Positions 38,146-48,206 of a DNA stretch of 64,000 nucleotides are shown here, piece by piece (within the stretch, counting starts at the first letter, position 1; each line of letters opens with the position of its first letter). The stretch comes from Agaribacter marinus (GTDB lineage Bacteria > Pseudomonadota > Gammaproteobacteria > Enterobacterales > Alteromonadaceae): contig NZ_BSOT01000009.1 in assembly GCF_030160655.1 (NCBI RefSeq), positions 62,001-126,000 on the forward strand, read 5' to 3'. Under the pieces are notes generated by a model. That model was not told the origin of the DNA and searched no databases. It saw only the letters and a list, made by a program, of their open reading frames with translations. The position numbers and the translations under genes are program-made.

Positions 38146-39363
38146 TTACTTACTTCTCAACAACGATAAGGTCTCAGGAGAAGGGAAACCATCCGCAACA
38201 AGCTTGTTGTCAGTCTGGAAGCGTCTAATACCGTCTCGCGTTGCAGGGCCCATAATGCCATCCGCAACGCCTACATCATAACCTTGTGCATTTAGGTTTC
38301 GCTGAACAACAGCCATTTCAGCAATGCTGAATGCCGGGATGTCGGGAAGTCCAGCGACAAGCTCGCCTCCGCCGGTTATTCTCGTGGCTAATCGGCCCAC
38401 TGCGATACCATAAAATTCTGAGTTGTTCCAACGTAGGATTGTTTTAAAGTTATCGTAGGCTAAAAAGGCTGGACCTTTGTGGCCAGCCGGCACAATCAGT
38501 TTTGCTAAAATATCACTGTTTCCTAATGCAGTAGAGTCTGCTTTAGTTACGCCAATTTGCTGCCATTCGGATACCGTTTTTTTATCAGAGTTTGCCAACT
38601 GATAATTAAAGTCACTAGGTAGTATTACTTCTCTGCCCCAACGCAGGCCTGGTGTCCAACCTAATTTCCATAAAAAATGTGCGGCAGACGTTAGTGCATC
38701 TTTCTCACTTTCCCATAAGTTCGCAACGCCATCGCCATCGCCATCAATTGCATATTGCGTGTAACTTGATGGCATAAACTGAGTATGTCCCATTGCACCT
38801 GCCCATGAACCTATCATGGTTTCTTTTACTAGGTTTTCTCTGTCCATTAGTTTCAGGGCCAAAAACAATTCTTTAGTAAAAAATGCGCCTCGTCTTTGGT
38901 CACAAGCAAGCGTTGCTAATGAATCCAAGGTAGACATTTTACCTTTGTAGCCGCCATAGTTGGTTTCTAAACCCCAAAATGCAATGAGGTAATGTCCTGG
39001 AATGCCATACTTTTTGGTTAATTCTCTTAAAAACTCTCGGTACTCAGTATACTTTTCGCGTCCTTTATCAATCCTCCAAGCATTGACACGCTTAGAGTAA
39101 TAGTTTGGGAAAGTCGATATAAACTCAGGTTGCCGGCGATCAAGTTCAATGACACGTGGCACAAATTTTAAATTTGAAAATTCTTGTTTAACTCGCTCGT
39201 TACTTACGCCAGCGGCAAGCGCTAGTTCGGATTTTTCACTCAAACACGTCGAAAATAGCTGACGTTGTTCGTCAATTTGGGCGGCTAACTCATCCGCGTG
39301 CGTCTGATGAGACAATGCTAGTAGAGCGGCTGAACTTAACAAGCTTAAAAATAATTTGTTCAA
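38146..39363 (-). CDS. MltB-family lytic murein transglycosylase with peptidoglycan-binding domain
   Basis: 405 residues: signal peptide (about 1-23), SLT_2/MltB catalytic domain (about 35-335) with the catalytic Glu in FWGLETNYGG (near 131) and MIGSWAGAMGHTQFMPSSY, then a C-terminal PG_binding_1 domain (about 343-402, VQRNLNAQGYDVGVADGIMG). It cleaves the MurNAc-GlcNAc bond of peptidoglycan, forming 1,6-anhydro ends. The signal peptide has no lipobox, so it is probably a soluble periplasmic form, unlike lipoprotein MltB of E. coli. Confidence 0.92.
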   Translation of the reverse strand: MNKLFLSLLSSAALLALSHQTHADELAAQIDEQRQLFSTCLSEKSELALAAGVSNERVKQEFSNLKFVPRVIELDRRQPEFISTFPNYYSKRVNAWRIDKGREKYTEYREFLRELTKKYGIPGHYLIAFWGLETNYGGYKGKMSTLDSLATLACDQRRGAFFTKELFLALKLMDRENLVKETMIGSWAGAMGHTQFMPSSYTQYAIDGDGDGVANLWESEKDALTSAAHFLWKLGWTPGLRWGREVILPSDFNYQLANSDKKTVSEWQQIGVTKADSTALGNSDILAKLIVPAGHKGPAFLAYDNFKTILRWNNSEFYGIAVGRLATRITGGGELVAGLPDIPAFSIAEMAVVQRNLNAQGYDVGVADGIMGPATRDGIRRFQTDNKLVADGFPSPETLSLLRSK

Positions 39364-39420
39364 AACAATCCTGTTGATATGTAAACAATAATTACTTAGT
39401 TGGCACTTTAACTAAAAGCG

Positions 39421-39462
39421 TGCATGTACTCAATTGCTATTATTCGTAATTGAGTACATGCA
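39421..39462. repeat. 15-bp perfect inverted repeat in the mltB-MCP divergent region
   Basis: TGCATGTACTCAATT (39421-39435) and AATTGAGTACATGCA (39448-39462) are exact reverse complements around a 12-base loop. No T-run follows in either direction. The element lies 58 bases upstream of the transglycosylase start and 228 bases upstream of the chemoreceptor start. It could be a large operator, a cruciform or a small structured RNA. The rest of the 327-base gap shows nothing recognisable. Confidence 0.75.
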
Positions 39463-39690
39463 GCTGTTCTAGAGCCAGTTTTCGTTGCGGTATTTGGATG
39501 CCTGATTGATGTTAAAGAAATAATTGAAGATACCGTTAACAATAGGAGTTAGATAATTGTTGAATAGGATTAGTCAGCAGTGATTTGCAGGTAGGCCTCT
39601 GGTAGTAATTAAAATTGTACAAGGGACGCAATTTCGGTTTGGTTTTTGCCTGTTGTAAATGTCACAAATTTGCCCTGGTGAATATTAAAT

Positions 39691-41748
39691 ATGAATCTGC
39701 TTAGCGCTATATCAATTCGGACTAGAATACTGATTCTAGTGTTGCTTCCCTTACTCGCAATTGTTGCTTTATCTACTGAGCGTCTCATCGATGCTGTAAA
39801 ACAAAAACAACAAATAACGAAGCTCAACGAAGTGCTTGATTACGCAGATGTATCTTACCCTTTACTTGCTGCGTTGTTAGAAGAGTCATTTTACAGTCGT
39901 TTACATATTGATCAAAAACAAAACAGCAATAAAGACGTGAGTGCCTTATTGAATAGCGCACGCAGAAAATCTTCAGAAGCAGAAACCGCCTTTGCCGCCT
40001 TTGCAGAGGCTCATGACGAATCACTCGCCCAGTTTCAAGAGTTATACACTAATCTTGGTGAACTAAAAGGGCTTCTTAATAATTTAGAGTACATTCGTGG
40101 TGCGGTAGATCAGCAAGTACATTTGTCTAAAGAGTACATGGACGACAATGCGTTCGGCAGAGAATTGCACACAATGTGGGAGATGACGGTCGTTATTCGC
40201 CGCTTAGTTAATTCGATGAGTGAAATTGCAGCATTGTCTTCACAAAACGAAGCTTTAAGTAATATTGCGAATGCTTATTACAACCTATTACAAGCGAGTA
40301 TGGAAACTTCTTTTCATAACAGTATGGTGTATGCGGCTATCTACAATGCCTTGGATATCTATATTTTTGGTGAAATCTATGCAAGTGTACAAAAAATTGG
40401 ATATTTACAGGAGTTATTTAGAGCGTTTGCCCCGCGGGTCAGCCGTGCAGCATTTGATGCTATGCTTAATCATCCTGATTACAGAGCGGCAGGAGAAGTT
40501 GGACTATTTGCAAGAAGCGATGTGTACAACAAGCAAAATAAACCTGTACCCGTAGATCCAAGTCTTGATTGGGGAAATATGACGGCAAAGGAACTTGCTT
40601 TGTATGAGGATACTATCAACGTCGTGTTAGGCGAGTTAATCAGTAAAAAAGACTCACTAATAGATGAATCTAACGATAAGGTATTCGTAACTGCACTGAT
40701 TATGGCGTTGCTTGTCGTGCTTATTATTGTTACGTCGACGGCAATAGCGAGAAGTATCACAAACCCACTGAAGCAAATGGTAAAGAATTTCACTTACCTT
40801 GCAAACGAAAAAGACATGACCGCAAAGCTTGTTGTAGATGGTGAGGATGAACTTAAGGAATTAAGTGATGCATTTAATTCTTTATTGGAGAGTTTTAGTA
40901 GTACGTTAGCGAAAGTTGAAGATGAGTCTCATCAAATTAATGGTACGACGAAAACGATGGTCGATGCGATGAACAAATCGGCGTCACTATCGCAGAATCA
41001 ATTGTCTGCAACAGACAGTATTTCTGTGGCGGTCAACCAAATGACGGCAACTATTCAATCTGTTTCTACTATGGCTACTGATACGTCCCGTTCGGTGCAG
41101 GAAGCGCATGACGTGTCTATTGAAAGTTCCAATAAAGCGCAAGAAAGTGATGGCATGATGTCGTCTTTAACCAACGAATTGGGTAAAACCATGGAAGTGG
41201 TTGAAGCACTAAATAAAGAAAGTGAATCAATTGGCAATGTATTGAATGTTATCCAAGGTATTGCGGAACAAACAAACTTACTTGCGTTAAATGCAGCTAT
41301 CGAGGCTGCAAGGGCTGGTGAGCAAGGAAGAGGCTTTGCTGTCGTCGCAGATGAGGTGAGAAGTTTAGCGAGCCGAACCCAAGAATCTACCGAGCAAATA
41401 CGTCAACAAATCGAAGCGCTTCAGGTAGGTGCAACGCAAGCAACGTCGAATATGACTAATCTTCAGGCTGAAAACTCTCAAGCACGCGAAATAGTGACTG
41501 AAACTGCTGAGTCATTCAATTTGGTGAAAAATAAATTGGACGATATTATGCAAATGGCAATACAAATTGCGACTGCGGCTGAGGAGCAGTCAAGTGTATC
41601 CAATGAAATAAATGAACGCATTGTCGCTATCCGCGACGATAGTGAACTCATTAGCCAGACAAATGCTGAAACGACTGAAGACACTCATGAATTAAATGCT
41701 ATCGCAGAAAAGCTAGAGGAACATGTTGGCGAGTTTCGTCTTAGCTAG
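39691..41748 (+). CDS. Methyl-accepting chemotaxis protein with NIT-type sensor domain
   Basis: 685 residues. An N-terminal membrane helix (about 9-28), a large helical periplasmic domain (about 30-325) resembling the nitrate/nitrite-sensing NIT domain, a second membrane helix (about 332-352), a HAMP domain with INPLKQM-type start ([13 protein letters not shown]), and a coiled-coil signalling domain whose tip reads [20 protein letters not shown]. It should signal to CheA/CheW and bias flagellar or twitching motility. The ligand is a guess from the domain type. No che genes are adjacent. Confidence 0.9.
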   Translation: MNLLSAISIRTRILILVLLPLLAIVALSTERLIDAVKQKQQITKLNEVLDYADVSYPLLAALLEESFYSRLHIDQKQNSNKDVSALLNSARRKSSEAETAFAAFAEAHDESLAQFQELYTNLGELKGLLNNLEYIRGAVDQQVHLSKEYMDDNAFGRELHTMWEMTVVIRRLVNSMSEIAALSSQNEALSNIANAYYNLLQASMETSFHNSMVYAAIYNALDIYIFGEIYASVQKIGYLQELFRAFAPRVSRAAFDAMLNHPDYRAAGEVGLFARSDVYNKQNKPVPVDPSLDWGNMTAKELALYEDTINVVLGELISKKDSLIDESNDKVFVTALIMALLVVLIIVTSTAIARSITNPLKQMVKNFTYLANEKDMTAKLVVDGEDELKELSDAFNSLLESFSSTLAKVEDESHQINGTTKTMVDAMNKSASLSQNQLSATDSISVAVNQMTATIQSVSTMATDTSRSVQEAHDVSIESSNKAQESDGMMSSLTNELGKTMEVVEALNKESESIGNVLNVIQGIAEQTNLLALNAAIEAARAGEQGRGFAVVADEVRSLASRTQESTEQIRQQIEALQVGATQATSNMTNLQAENSQAREIVTETAESFNLVKNKLDDIMQMAIQIATAAEEQSSVSNEINERIVAIRDDSELISQTNAETTEDTHELNAIAEKLEEHVGEFRLS

Positions 41749-41812
41749 CGTTTGCTGTTTATTTGATTAAGCAGATTTAGTCAAGAACCTATAGACACGT
41801 AAAATTTAGCTT

Positions 41813-41838
41813 GGCAGTCATTTCTATGGCTGCCTTTT
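41813..41838 (+). terminator. Rho-independent terminator of the chemoreceptor gene
   Basis: GGCAGTCAT (41813-41821), loop TTCT, ATGGCTGCC (41826-41834) then TTTT. Nine paired bases with one G-U, 65 bases after the stop codon. Confidence 0.85.
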
Positions 41839-42014
41839 CAATTCTAAATGAATGGCTCAGTAGTCGCCTTTCACAAAGTATTATGCTTAAGGACTTTAAA
41901 TTTCTTTACATTTTCTATTCAGTTAACGTCGAAAAGTCATTTCTATCGGTGGTATTATTGAAACCAATTCACGTTTTTGGCGACAAATAGCCAATAAATA
42001 GACCGTAGAGAATT

Positions 42015-44327
42015 TTGAAAATTATCCAGATATTAACAGCACCTTTTAGATGGTTTAAAAAGCATTTTTTCAAATTGGCATTAGTCATCATTGTGCTGAT
42101 AGGCAGTTACCTTTTTTATATTGATGCCCAAATAAAAGAACGCTTTGCTGGAAATAAGTGGGAAGTGCCTGCTCAAGTATATGCGCGTCCGCTTGTTTTG
42201 ACCCTACAACAAGAAATAACACCTCATGAAGTAGAAGACGAATTAACTCTGTTGGGTTACCGGAAAGTTAACAAGGTTAAGCAAGTGGGTGAATATACTA
42301 TCACCCAACACTCGGTCAAGATCTATCGACGCGCGTTTGAGTACATCGCGCTGGATGCGCCAGAGAGAATGGTTGAAATAGAATGGCAGAATAAGCGAAT
42401 TCATCAGATACGCTTGCCACATACAAAGCAGCAATCTCGTCGAATAATGCTTGAACCCTGGCTTGTTTCTAGATTGGTCGGTGGCTTAGACGAAGATCGA
42501 ATGTTGCTGCTGGATGAAGATATCCCTGAGATGCTAAAAGTCGCTCTACTAGCCGTTGAGGATAAAGATTTTTATGAACATCATGGCATTGCGCCTCTGG
42601 GAATCATTCGCGCGTTATTTGCCAATCTATCCGCAGGAAGAACCGTTCAAGGAGGCAGTACTTTAACTCAGCAATTGGTAAAGAACTTATATCTTACTAG
42701 AGAGAGAAGTTACATTCGTAAAATACGTGAAGCAGCGATGGCGGTTGTCATTGATTTTAGGTATACCAAACAAGAAATATTAAACGCTTATATCAACGAA
42801 GTATTTTTGGGACAAAACGGTGCGGTAGCCGTTCATGGCTTTGGATTAGCTAGCCATTTTTATTTCAATAAACCCTTGTCTGAGCTCGCACTTGATGAAA
42901 TAGCAACCTTGGTTGGCATGGTAAAAGGACCGTCATATTATCATCCTGTTCGACATAAGGCGCGTGCGCAAGAAAGGCGAAACTTGGTACTTCGTGTACT
43001 ATTTGAAGGCAAACACCTAGATCTTCAAGAGTATCAAGCGGCCTTAGTTAAGCCGTTAAAAACGGCATCAAGTTCGAGTTTAGCCTCCGGCAAACACCCA
43101 GCATTCATGGATAAGGTAAGACAAGAAATTGATGAAGTTATTGCTGCACCTGAGTTAAAGCAGTCAGGGATTAAGTTATATACTACCTTAGACATAAATG
43201 TTCAACGACGCGCGGAAGCAGCGGTAAAAAAAGTAATTAAGGCCAAGCAAAACAAAAAGCTGCCAGATCTTGATGCTGCAATGGTAGTTACCGATATAGA
43301 CAGTGGTGGCATTCGGGCAATTGTCGGTGGAAAAAATACTGACTACGCAGGATTTAATCGTGCCCTTAATGCGTCTAGGCCGATCGGTTCTTTAATTAAG
43401 CCGGTGGTGTTTTTAAGTGCTTTAACTGAACCTGAGCGCTTCAATCTAGCGACACAGCTTGAAGATAAACCAATATCACTTGATGATGCAGGTGGAAAAC
43501 GTTGGAAACCACTCAATGCTGATAAGGCGTTCCGAGGACACGTGCCACTCATCGATGCGCTAGTGCATTCGTATAATGTGCCTACGGTTAATTTAGCATT
43601 GGCGCTTGGCTTAGATAAGGTTGTCGATATATTAAATGACTTGGGTGCAGACAAGCGGCCAACATTGCTGCCCTCTATAGCACTTGGCGCCATTGAACTA
43701 ACACCATTATCAGTCAATCAAGTGTATCAAACGATAGCAAATAAAGGCGAGTTTAGGCCTTTGCACTCTCTTAGTGCAGTCTCGACGCATGACAATAAAG
43801 TGATTTGGCGACGAGAGGATGTTTATGAACAAGTTGTTAACGAAGATGCGAGTTATTTGTTAAATTACGCGCTAAACAAAGTCACTAGGGTAGGTACTGC
43901 TAAGCGTCTATCTGAGCAGTTTCCAAGTGTAAACATGGCAGGTAAAACGGGGACGACAGATGACTATAGAGATAGTTGGTTTGCAGGTTTTGACCGACAT
44001 TTAGTGACATCTGTTTGGCTAGGAAACGACGAGAATAAACCCATCTATATGTCAGGCGCTAGCGGTGCTTTGGTGATTTTTAGTGAATTTCAGAAGCAGC
44101 AAACACCTAAAAACTTATCACAACGCTTTCCATCAAGCTTAATGATTGCACATTTTAATGCTGGTACTGGTGAGCTTACTACGCCAGGTTGCGGTGATGT
44201 ACTCAGTGTTCCTGCAATTAAACAGTTCTTACCTATACGCGCTAAATGCAACAATAAAATAACAGAAGCGCCCCTTCCACAAACTAAAAAACCTAAAACA
44301 TGGTGGCAGAAATTGTTTGGCAATTAA
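42015..44327 (+). CDS. mrcB: Bifunctional penicillin-binding protein 1b
   Basis: 770 residues from a TTG start. A cytoplasmic basic stretch and one membrane helix (about 20-37) precede a UB2H-like region (about 60-145, the docking site for LpoB in E. coli), a GT51 transglycosylase domain (catalytic Glu in LLAVEDKDFYEHH near 182; GGSTLTQQLVKN) and a transpeptidase domain with SxxK in RPIGSLIKP (near 459-462), SYN in VHSYNVPT and KTG in MAGKTGTTDDY (near 643). It polymerises and cross-links peptidoglycan at the inner membrane. The presence of UB2H favours PBP1b over PBP1a. Confidence 0.95.
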   Translation: MKIIQILTAPFRWFKKHFFKLALVIIVLIGSYLFYIDAQIKERFAGNKWEVPAQVYARPLVLTLQQEITPHEVEDELTLLGYRKVNKVKQVGEYTITQHSVKIYRRAFEYIALDAPERMVEIEWQNKRIHQIRLPHTKQQSRRIMLEPWLVSRLVGGLDEDRMLLLDEDIPEMLKVALLAVEDKDFYEHHGIAPLGIIRALFANLSAGRTVQGGSTLTQQLVKNLYLTRERSYIRKIREAAMAVVIDFRYTKQEILNAYINEVFLGQNGAVAVHGFGLASHFYFNKPLSELALDEIATLVGMVKGPSYYHPVRHKARAQERRNLVLRVLFEGKHLDLQEYQAALVKPLKTASSSSLASGKHPAFMDKVRQEIDEVIAAPELKQSGIKLYTTLDINVQRRAEAAVKKVIKAKQNKKLPDLDAAMVVTDIDSGGIRAIVGGKNTDYAGFNRALNASRPIGSLIKPVVFLSALTEPERFNLATQLEDKPISLDDAGGKRWKPLNADKAFRGHVPLIDALVHSYNVPTVNLALALGLDKVVDILNDLGADKRPTLLPSIALGAIELTPLSVNQVYQTIANKGEFRPLHSLSAVSTHDNKVIWRREDVYEQVVNEDASYLLNYALNKVTRVGTAKRLSEQFPSVNMAGKTGTTDDYRDSWFAGFDRHLVTSVWLGNDENKPIYMSGASGALVIFSEFQKQQTPKNLSQRFPSSLMIAHFNAGTGELTTPGCGDVLSVPAIKQFLPIRAKCNNKITEAPLPQTKKPKTWWQKLFGN

Positions 44328-44360
44328 TAAATGTTCGCCTTTGGTGCGTAATTTATTTGA

Positions 44361-44377
44361 TGCACTATATTTGTGCG
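44361..44377 (+). promoter_or_regulatory. NtrC binding site upstream of glnK
   Basis: TGCACTATATTTGTGCG differs at two positions from the enteric NtrC site TGCACTATATTGGTGCA. It lies 64 bases upstream of a sigma-54-like -24 element and 130 bases before the glnK start, normal geometry for an NtrC enhancer. A weaker half-site, TTTGGTGCG, is at 44339-44347. Confidence 0.8.
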
Positions 44378-44439
44378 AATTTTTGTCTGTTTTTTACCAC
44401 ACTAATTCTTAAGTGTATGAAATACATGTCTTTTTAAAG

Positions 44440-44455
44440 TTGGCATTTTCCTTGA
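44440..44455 (+). promoter_or_regulatory. Sigma-54-type promoter of glnK-amtB
   Basis: TTGGCATTTTCCTTGA fits the sigma-54 pattern (TTGGCAY-N5-TTGC) with correct spacing; the last C of the -12 element is A. Together with the NtrC site upstream this indicates nitrogen-limitation control. Confidence 0.65.
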
Positions 44456-44488
44456 ATCACTGCTGAAAATATTTGTTACACATTTTAA

Positions 44489-44845
<357 letters not shown>

Positions 44846-44872
44846 TGCGTTAACTATTTACGGAGAACAATA

Positions 44873-46129
44873 ATGGAAATCACATTCGAACTTGGGTATG
44901 CATTAGATACCTTTTACTTTTTAGTTTGCGGCGCATTTGTCATGTGGATGGCAGCCGGTTTTGCTATGTTAGAAGCAGGCCTTGTTCGCGCAAAAAACAC
45001 AACCGAAATTTTAACTAAGAACATCGCGCTATATTCTATCGCTTGTATCATGTACATGGTGTGTGGCTACGCAATTATGTATGGTGACTCAATCGGTACT
45101 GCAACTGCGTTCTTGTCAAGCATAACAGGCGATGGTGCAACTGGCGTTGCTGAAGATGCAGCAACTTATGCACCATCTGCTGACTTTTTCTTCCAAGTAG
45201 TGTTCGTTGCAACTGCAATGTCTATTGTATCGGGCGCTGTAGCTGAGCGCATGAAGCTATGGGCATTCTTGTTGTTTGCTGTTGTTATGACTGGTTTTAT
45301 CTATCCTATGGAAGGCGCTTGGACTTGGGGTGGTGAAAAAGTTTTTGGTTTGTATAGCCTCGGTGACAATGGTTTCTCAGACTTTGCTGGTTCAGGTATT
45401 GTGCACATGGCTGGTGCTGCTGCCGCACTTGCTGGTGTGTTGGTACTTGGCGCTCGTAAAGGTAAGTACACAGCTGATGGAAAAACAATCGCAATTCCCG
45501 GAGCTAACCTACCATTGGCTACTTTAGGTACATTTATTTTATGGATGGGATGGTTTGGATTTAATGGTGGTTCTGTGCTAGCGACTGCTTCAGTTGAAAG
45601 TGCCAACGCGGTAGCAGTGGTATTTATGAACACTAATTTAGCTGCTGCTGGTGGTTCTGTTGCCGCTTTGCTGATTGCTCGCGTTTTATTCGGTAAAGCC
45701 GACCTGACTATGGCGTTAAATGGTGCACTAGCTGGTCTGGTTGCTATTACTGCCGAGCCTTCAACGCCAACTGCACTGCAAGCGACTATCTTTGGTGCTG
45801 TAGGCGGTATATTGGTTGTGTTTAGTATCATTGGCCTAGACAAGCTTAAAATTGACGATCCAGTGGGCGCTATCTCTGTTCACGGTGTGGTTGGCCTACT
45901 TGGTTTATTACTTGTACCAATTACTAACGGTGAGAACTCCACGTTCTCAGGCCAGATCATTGGTGCATTGACTATCTTTGTTTGGGTATTTGCCACTAGC
46001 TTAGCGGCTTGGTTCATCATCAAAGCTATCATCGGTGTACGTGTAAGTGAAGAAGAAGAGTATGAAGGCGTTGATATGAGTGAGTGTGGATTAGAAGCTT
46101 ATCCTGACTTCACTACAAAGCGTTCATAA
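44873..46129 (+). CDS. amtB: Ammonium transporter AmtB
   Basis: 418 residues with about eleven membrane helices. The pore histidine pair is seen in SGIVHMAGAAAAL and ISVHGVVGLLG. The cytoplasmic C-terminal tail (SEEEEYEGVDMSECGLEAYP) is the conserved element that couples to GlnK. The trimeric channel conducts ammonium/ammonia under nitrogen limitation. It is co-transcribed with glnK; a terminator follows. It seems to lack a long cleaved signal peptide and starts MEITFELGYALDTFYFLVCG. Confidence 0.95.
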   Translation: MEITFELGYALDTFYFLVCGAFVMWMAAGFAMLEAGLVRAKNTTEILTKNIALYSIACIMYMVCGYAIMYGDSIGTATAFLSSITGDGATGVAEDAATYAPSADFFFQVVFVATAMSIVSGAVAERMKLWAFLLFAVVMTGFIYPMEGAWTWGGEKVFGLYSLGDNGFSDFAGSGIVHMAGAAAALAGVLVLGARKGKYTADGKTIAIPGANLPLATLGTFILWMGWFGFNGGSVLATASVESANAVAVVFMNTNLAAAGGSVAALLIARVLFGKADLTMALNGALAGLVAITAEPSTPTALQATIFGAVGGILVVFSIIGLDKLKIDDPVGAISVHGVVGLLGLLLVPITNGENSTFSGQIIGALTIFVWVFATSLAAWFIIKAIIGVRVSEEEEYEGVDMSECGLEAYPDFTTKRS

Positions 46130-46236
46130 TCATTCGTTTATATTGATTTTGAGTTAAAACGGCAGACTGAAAATAATAAGAATAAGACAGAAGAAGAATA
46201 AATCAGTCGCCACTTTATACTCAATCAGCATTCTTA

Positions 46237-46263
46237 AAGCCCCGCATTTATTGCGGGGTTTTT
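46237..46263 (+). terminator. Rho-independent terminator of glnK-amtB
   Basis: GCCCCGCA (46239-46246), loop TTTAT, TGCGGGGT (46252-46259) then TTTT. A strong GC stem flanked by A and T runs, about 110 bases after the amtB stop. Confidence 0.9.
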
Positions 46264-46417
46264 GTATATTCAAGCTGTGAGTGCTAATCTAGCGAATATG
46301 AGGTGTTTACTTCATAAAATATATAGATATCAGGGGTATAGAAGCGTTTGTAGATGACATGCAATGAAAGCGCTGTACAGGGTTTCTGCGACATAAATCA
46401 ACAATGATAAGAATAAT

Positions 46418-48115
46418 ATGGCTGCTATAAAATATCGATTTTTACCTATTGTCGTTTTACTTATTACTAGTATTAACGTCTTTGCATATGACCGGATTAC
46501 TGGCGAATCGTTTGCTTCGCGTTCAGAAGTTATCGCACAAAGTGGCATGGTGGCAACAAGCCAACCTTTGGCTTCACAGGTTGCTTTAGACGTACTCAAA
46601 AGTGGTGGGAATGCAATTGATGCGGCCATTGCTGCAAATGCAATGTTAGGCCTAGTGGAGCCTACAGGGTGCGGTATTGGTGGTGATTTGTTTGCGATAG
46701 TGTGGGATGCCGAAACTAAAAAGCTCTATGGTCTTAATGCATCAGGTCGCAGTCCACAAAGCTTGAATATGGATTATTTTACAGCGCAAGGCATAAGTAA
46801 AATACCAAAATTTGGTGCGTTACCGTTGTCAGTGCCGGGAGCTGTTGACGGTTGGTTTATGCTGCAAGAACGTTTTGGTTCTATGGGGATGGACGAATTG
46901 CTTGCGCCTGCTATCGAATATGCACGCACGGGCTTTCCTGTTTCTGAGTTAATTGCTTATTATTTAGAAGTAAATCAAGAAAGAATAGGCCACTATCCCG
47001 GTTTTTCTGAGACGTTTACGATCAATGGTAAAACCCCTAAAAAAGGACAAGTCTTTAAAAATCCCAACTTAGCATCGACCTATGAAAAAATAGCGTCGGG
47101 CGGCAGAGATGCTTTTTACAAAGGTGATATCGCCCGCACCATCGGTGCCTTTGTAAAGTCTCAAGGTGGATTTTTGTCATATCAGGATATGCTTGCTCAT
47201 TATTCTGAGTGGGTAGAACCTGTTTCGACAAATTACCGTGGCTATGACGTTTGGGAACTACCGCCTAATGGTCAGGGCATCGCGGCATTGCAAATCTTGA
47301 ATATTCTTGAGCTATATGACTTGGAAAGTATGGGAAGACATTCTGCTGAGTTTGTTCATACTTTTGTGGAAGCAAAGAAACTCGCATTTGAAGACCGAGC
47401 TAAATATTATGCAGATCCTACATTCAATGATATCCCTATTTCTGAGCTTATTTCGAAAGAGTATGCTAAAAAAAGGCAAGCGCTTATATCACCAAACCAC
47501 GCAGCGAAAAGAGTAGACGCAGGTCTTAATGACGGTGATACCATTTATCTCACTGTGGCAGATAAATTTGGCAATATGGTCTCACTTATTCAGAGTAATT
47601 ATAGAGGGATGGGCTCTGGTATGATCCCAAGCGATTTAGGCTTTGTGTTACAAAATCGTGGTGAGATGTTTGCTTTAGAAAAAGGGCATTTTAATCAATA
47701 TGCGCCAGGTAAAAGGCCTTTCCATACAATAATTCCGGCTTTTGTAACAAAGAACAATACCCCTCTAATGAGTTTTGGAGTGATGGGCGGTGGTACACAG
47801 CCTCAGATGCATGCGCAGATTATTATCAATATGATCGATTTTGGAATGAACTTGCAGGAAGCGGGAGATGCGCCAAGAATTTTACATTCTGGTTCTAGCT
47901 CCCCCGAAGGCGATATAATGACAGATGGTGGCTACGTCAGCCTAGAGTCAGGTTTTTCTGTGAATACTAGACGAGAATTAATGAAAAAAGGGCATGAATT
48001 GCAGGACGTTGTGGGCGCGTTTGGCGGCTATCAAGCAATTTTGTATGACGCCCAAGAGAAGGTATATTATGGGGCGTCTGAATCTAGAAAAGACGGACAA
48101 GCGGCAGGGTATTGA
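46418..48115 (+). CDS. ggt: Gamma-glutamyltransferase
   Basis: 565 residues with a signal peptide (about 1-23), so exported. The family signature GLVEPTGCGIGGDLFAIVW is clear. The autocatalytic Thr lies in DGDTIYLTVADKFGNMVSL (near 375), splitting the proenzyme into large and small subunits; the GGG region MGGGTQPQMHAQ follows. It hydrolyses or transfers the gamma-glutamyl group of glutathione and related peptides in the periplasm. It stands alone between amtB and the peroxidase gene. Confidence 0.93.
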   Translation: MAAIKYRFLPIVVLLITSINVFAYDRITGESFASRSEVIAQSGMVATSQPLASQVALDVLKSGGNAIDAAIAANAMLGLVEPTGCGIGGDLFAIVWDAETKKLYGLNASGRSPQSLNMDYFTAQGISKIPKFGALPLSVPGAVDGWFMLQERFGSMGMDELLAPAIEYARTGFPVSELIAYYLEVNQERIGHYPGFSETFTINGKTPKKGQVFKNPNLASTYEKIASGGRDAFYKGDIARTIGAFVKSQGGFLSYQDMLAHYSEWVEPVSTNYRGYDVWELPPNGQGIAALQILNILELYDLESMGRHSAEFVHTFVEAKKLAFEDRAKYYADPTFNDIPISELISKEYAKKRQALISPNHAAKRVDAGLNDGDTIYLTVADKFGNMVSLIQSNYRGMGSGMIPSDLGFVLQNRGEMFALEKGHFNQYAPGKRPFHTIIPAFVTKNNTPLMSFGVMGGGTQPQMHAQIIINMIDFGMNLQEAGDAPRILHSGSSSPEGDIMTDGGYVSLESGFSVNTRRELMKKGHELQDVVGAFGGYQAILYDAQEKVYYGASESRKDGQAAGY

Positions 48116-48206
48116 TTTCATAAATTAATGCTAAGAAAAACTTACTTTAGTTTACGGCTTTTAATTGCGTTTACTTTTAATTACGCGTAATCACTGAGAA
48201 TAATAA

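Noticed and set aside
45301-45843. 180-codon antisense frame in amtB
   Set aside because: Shadow of a well-conserved membrane protein gene.
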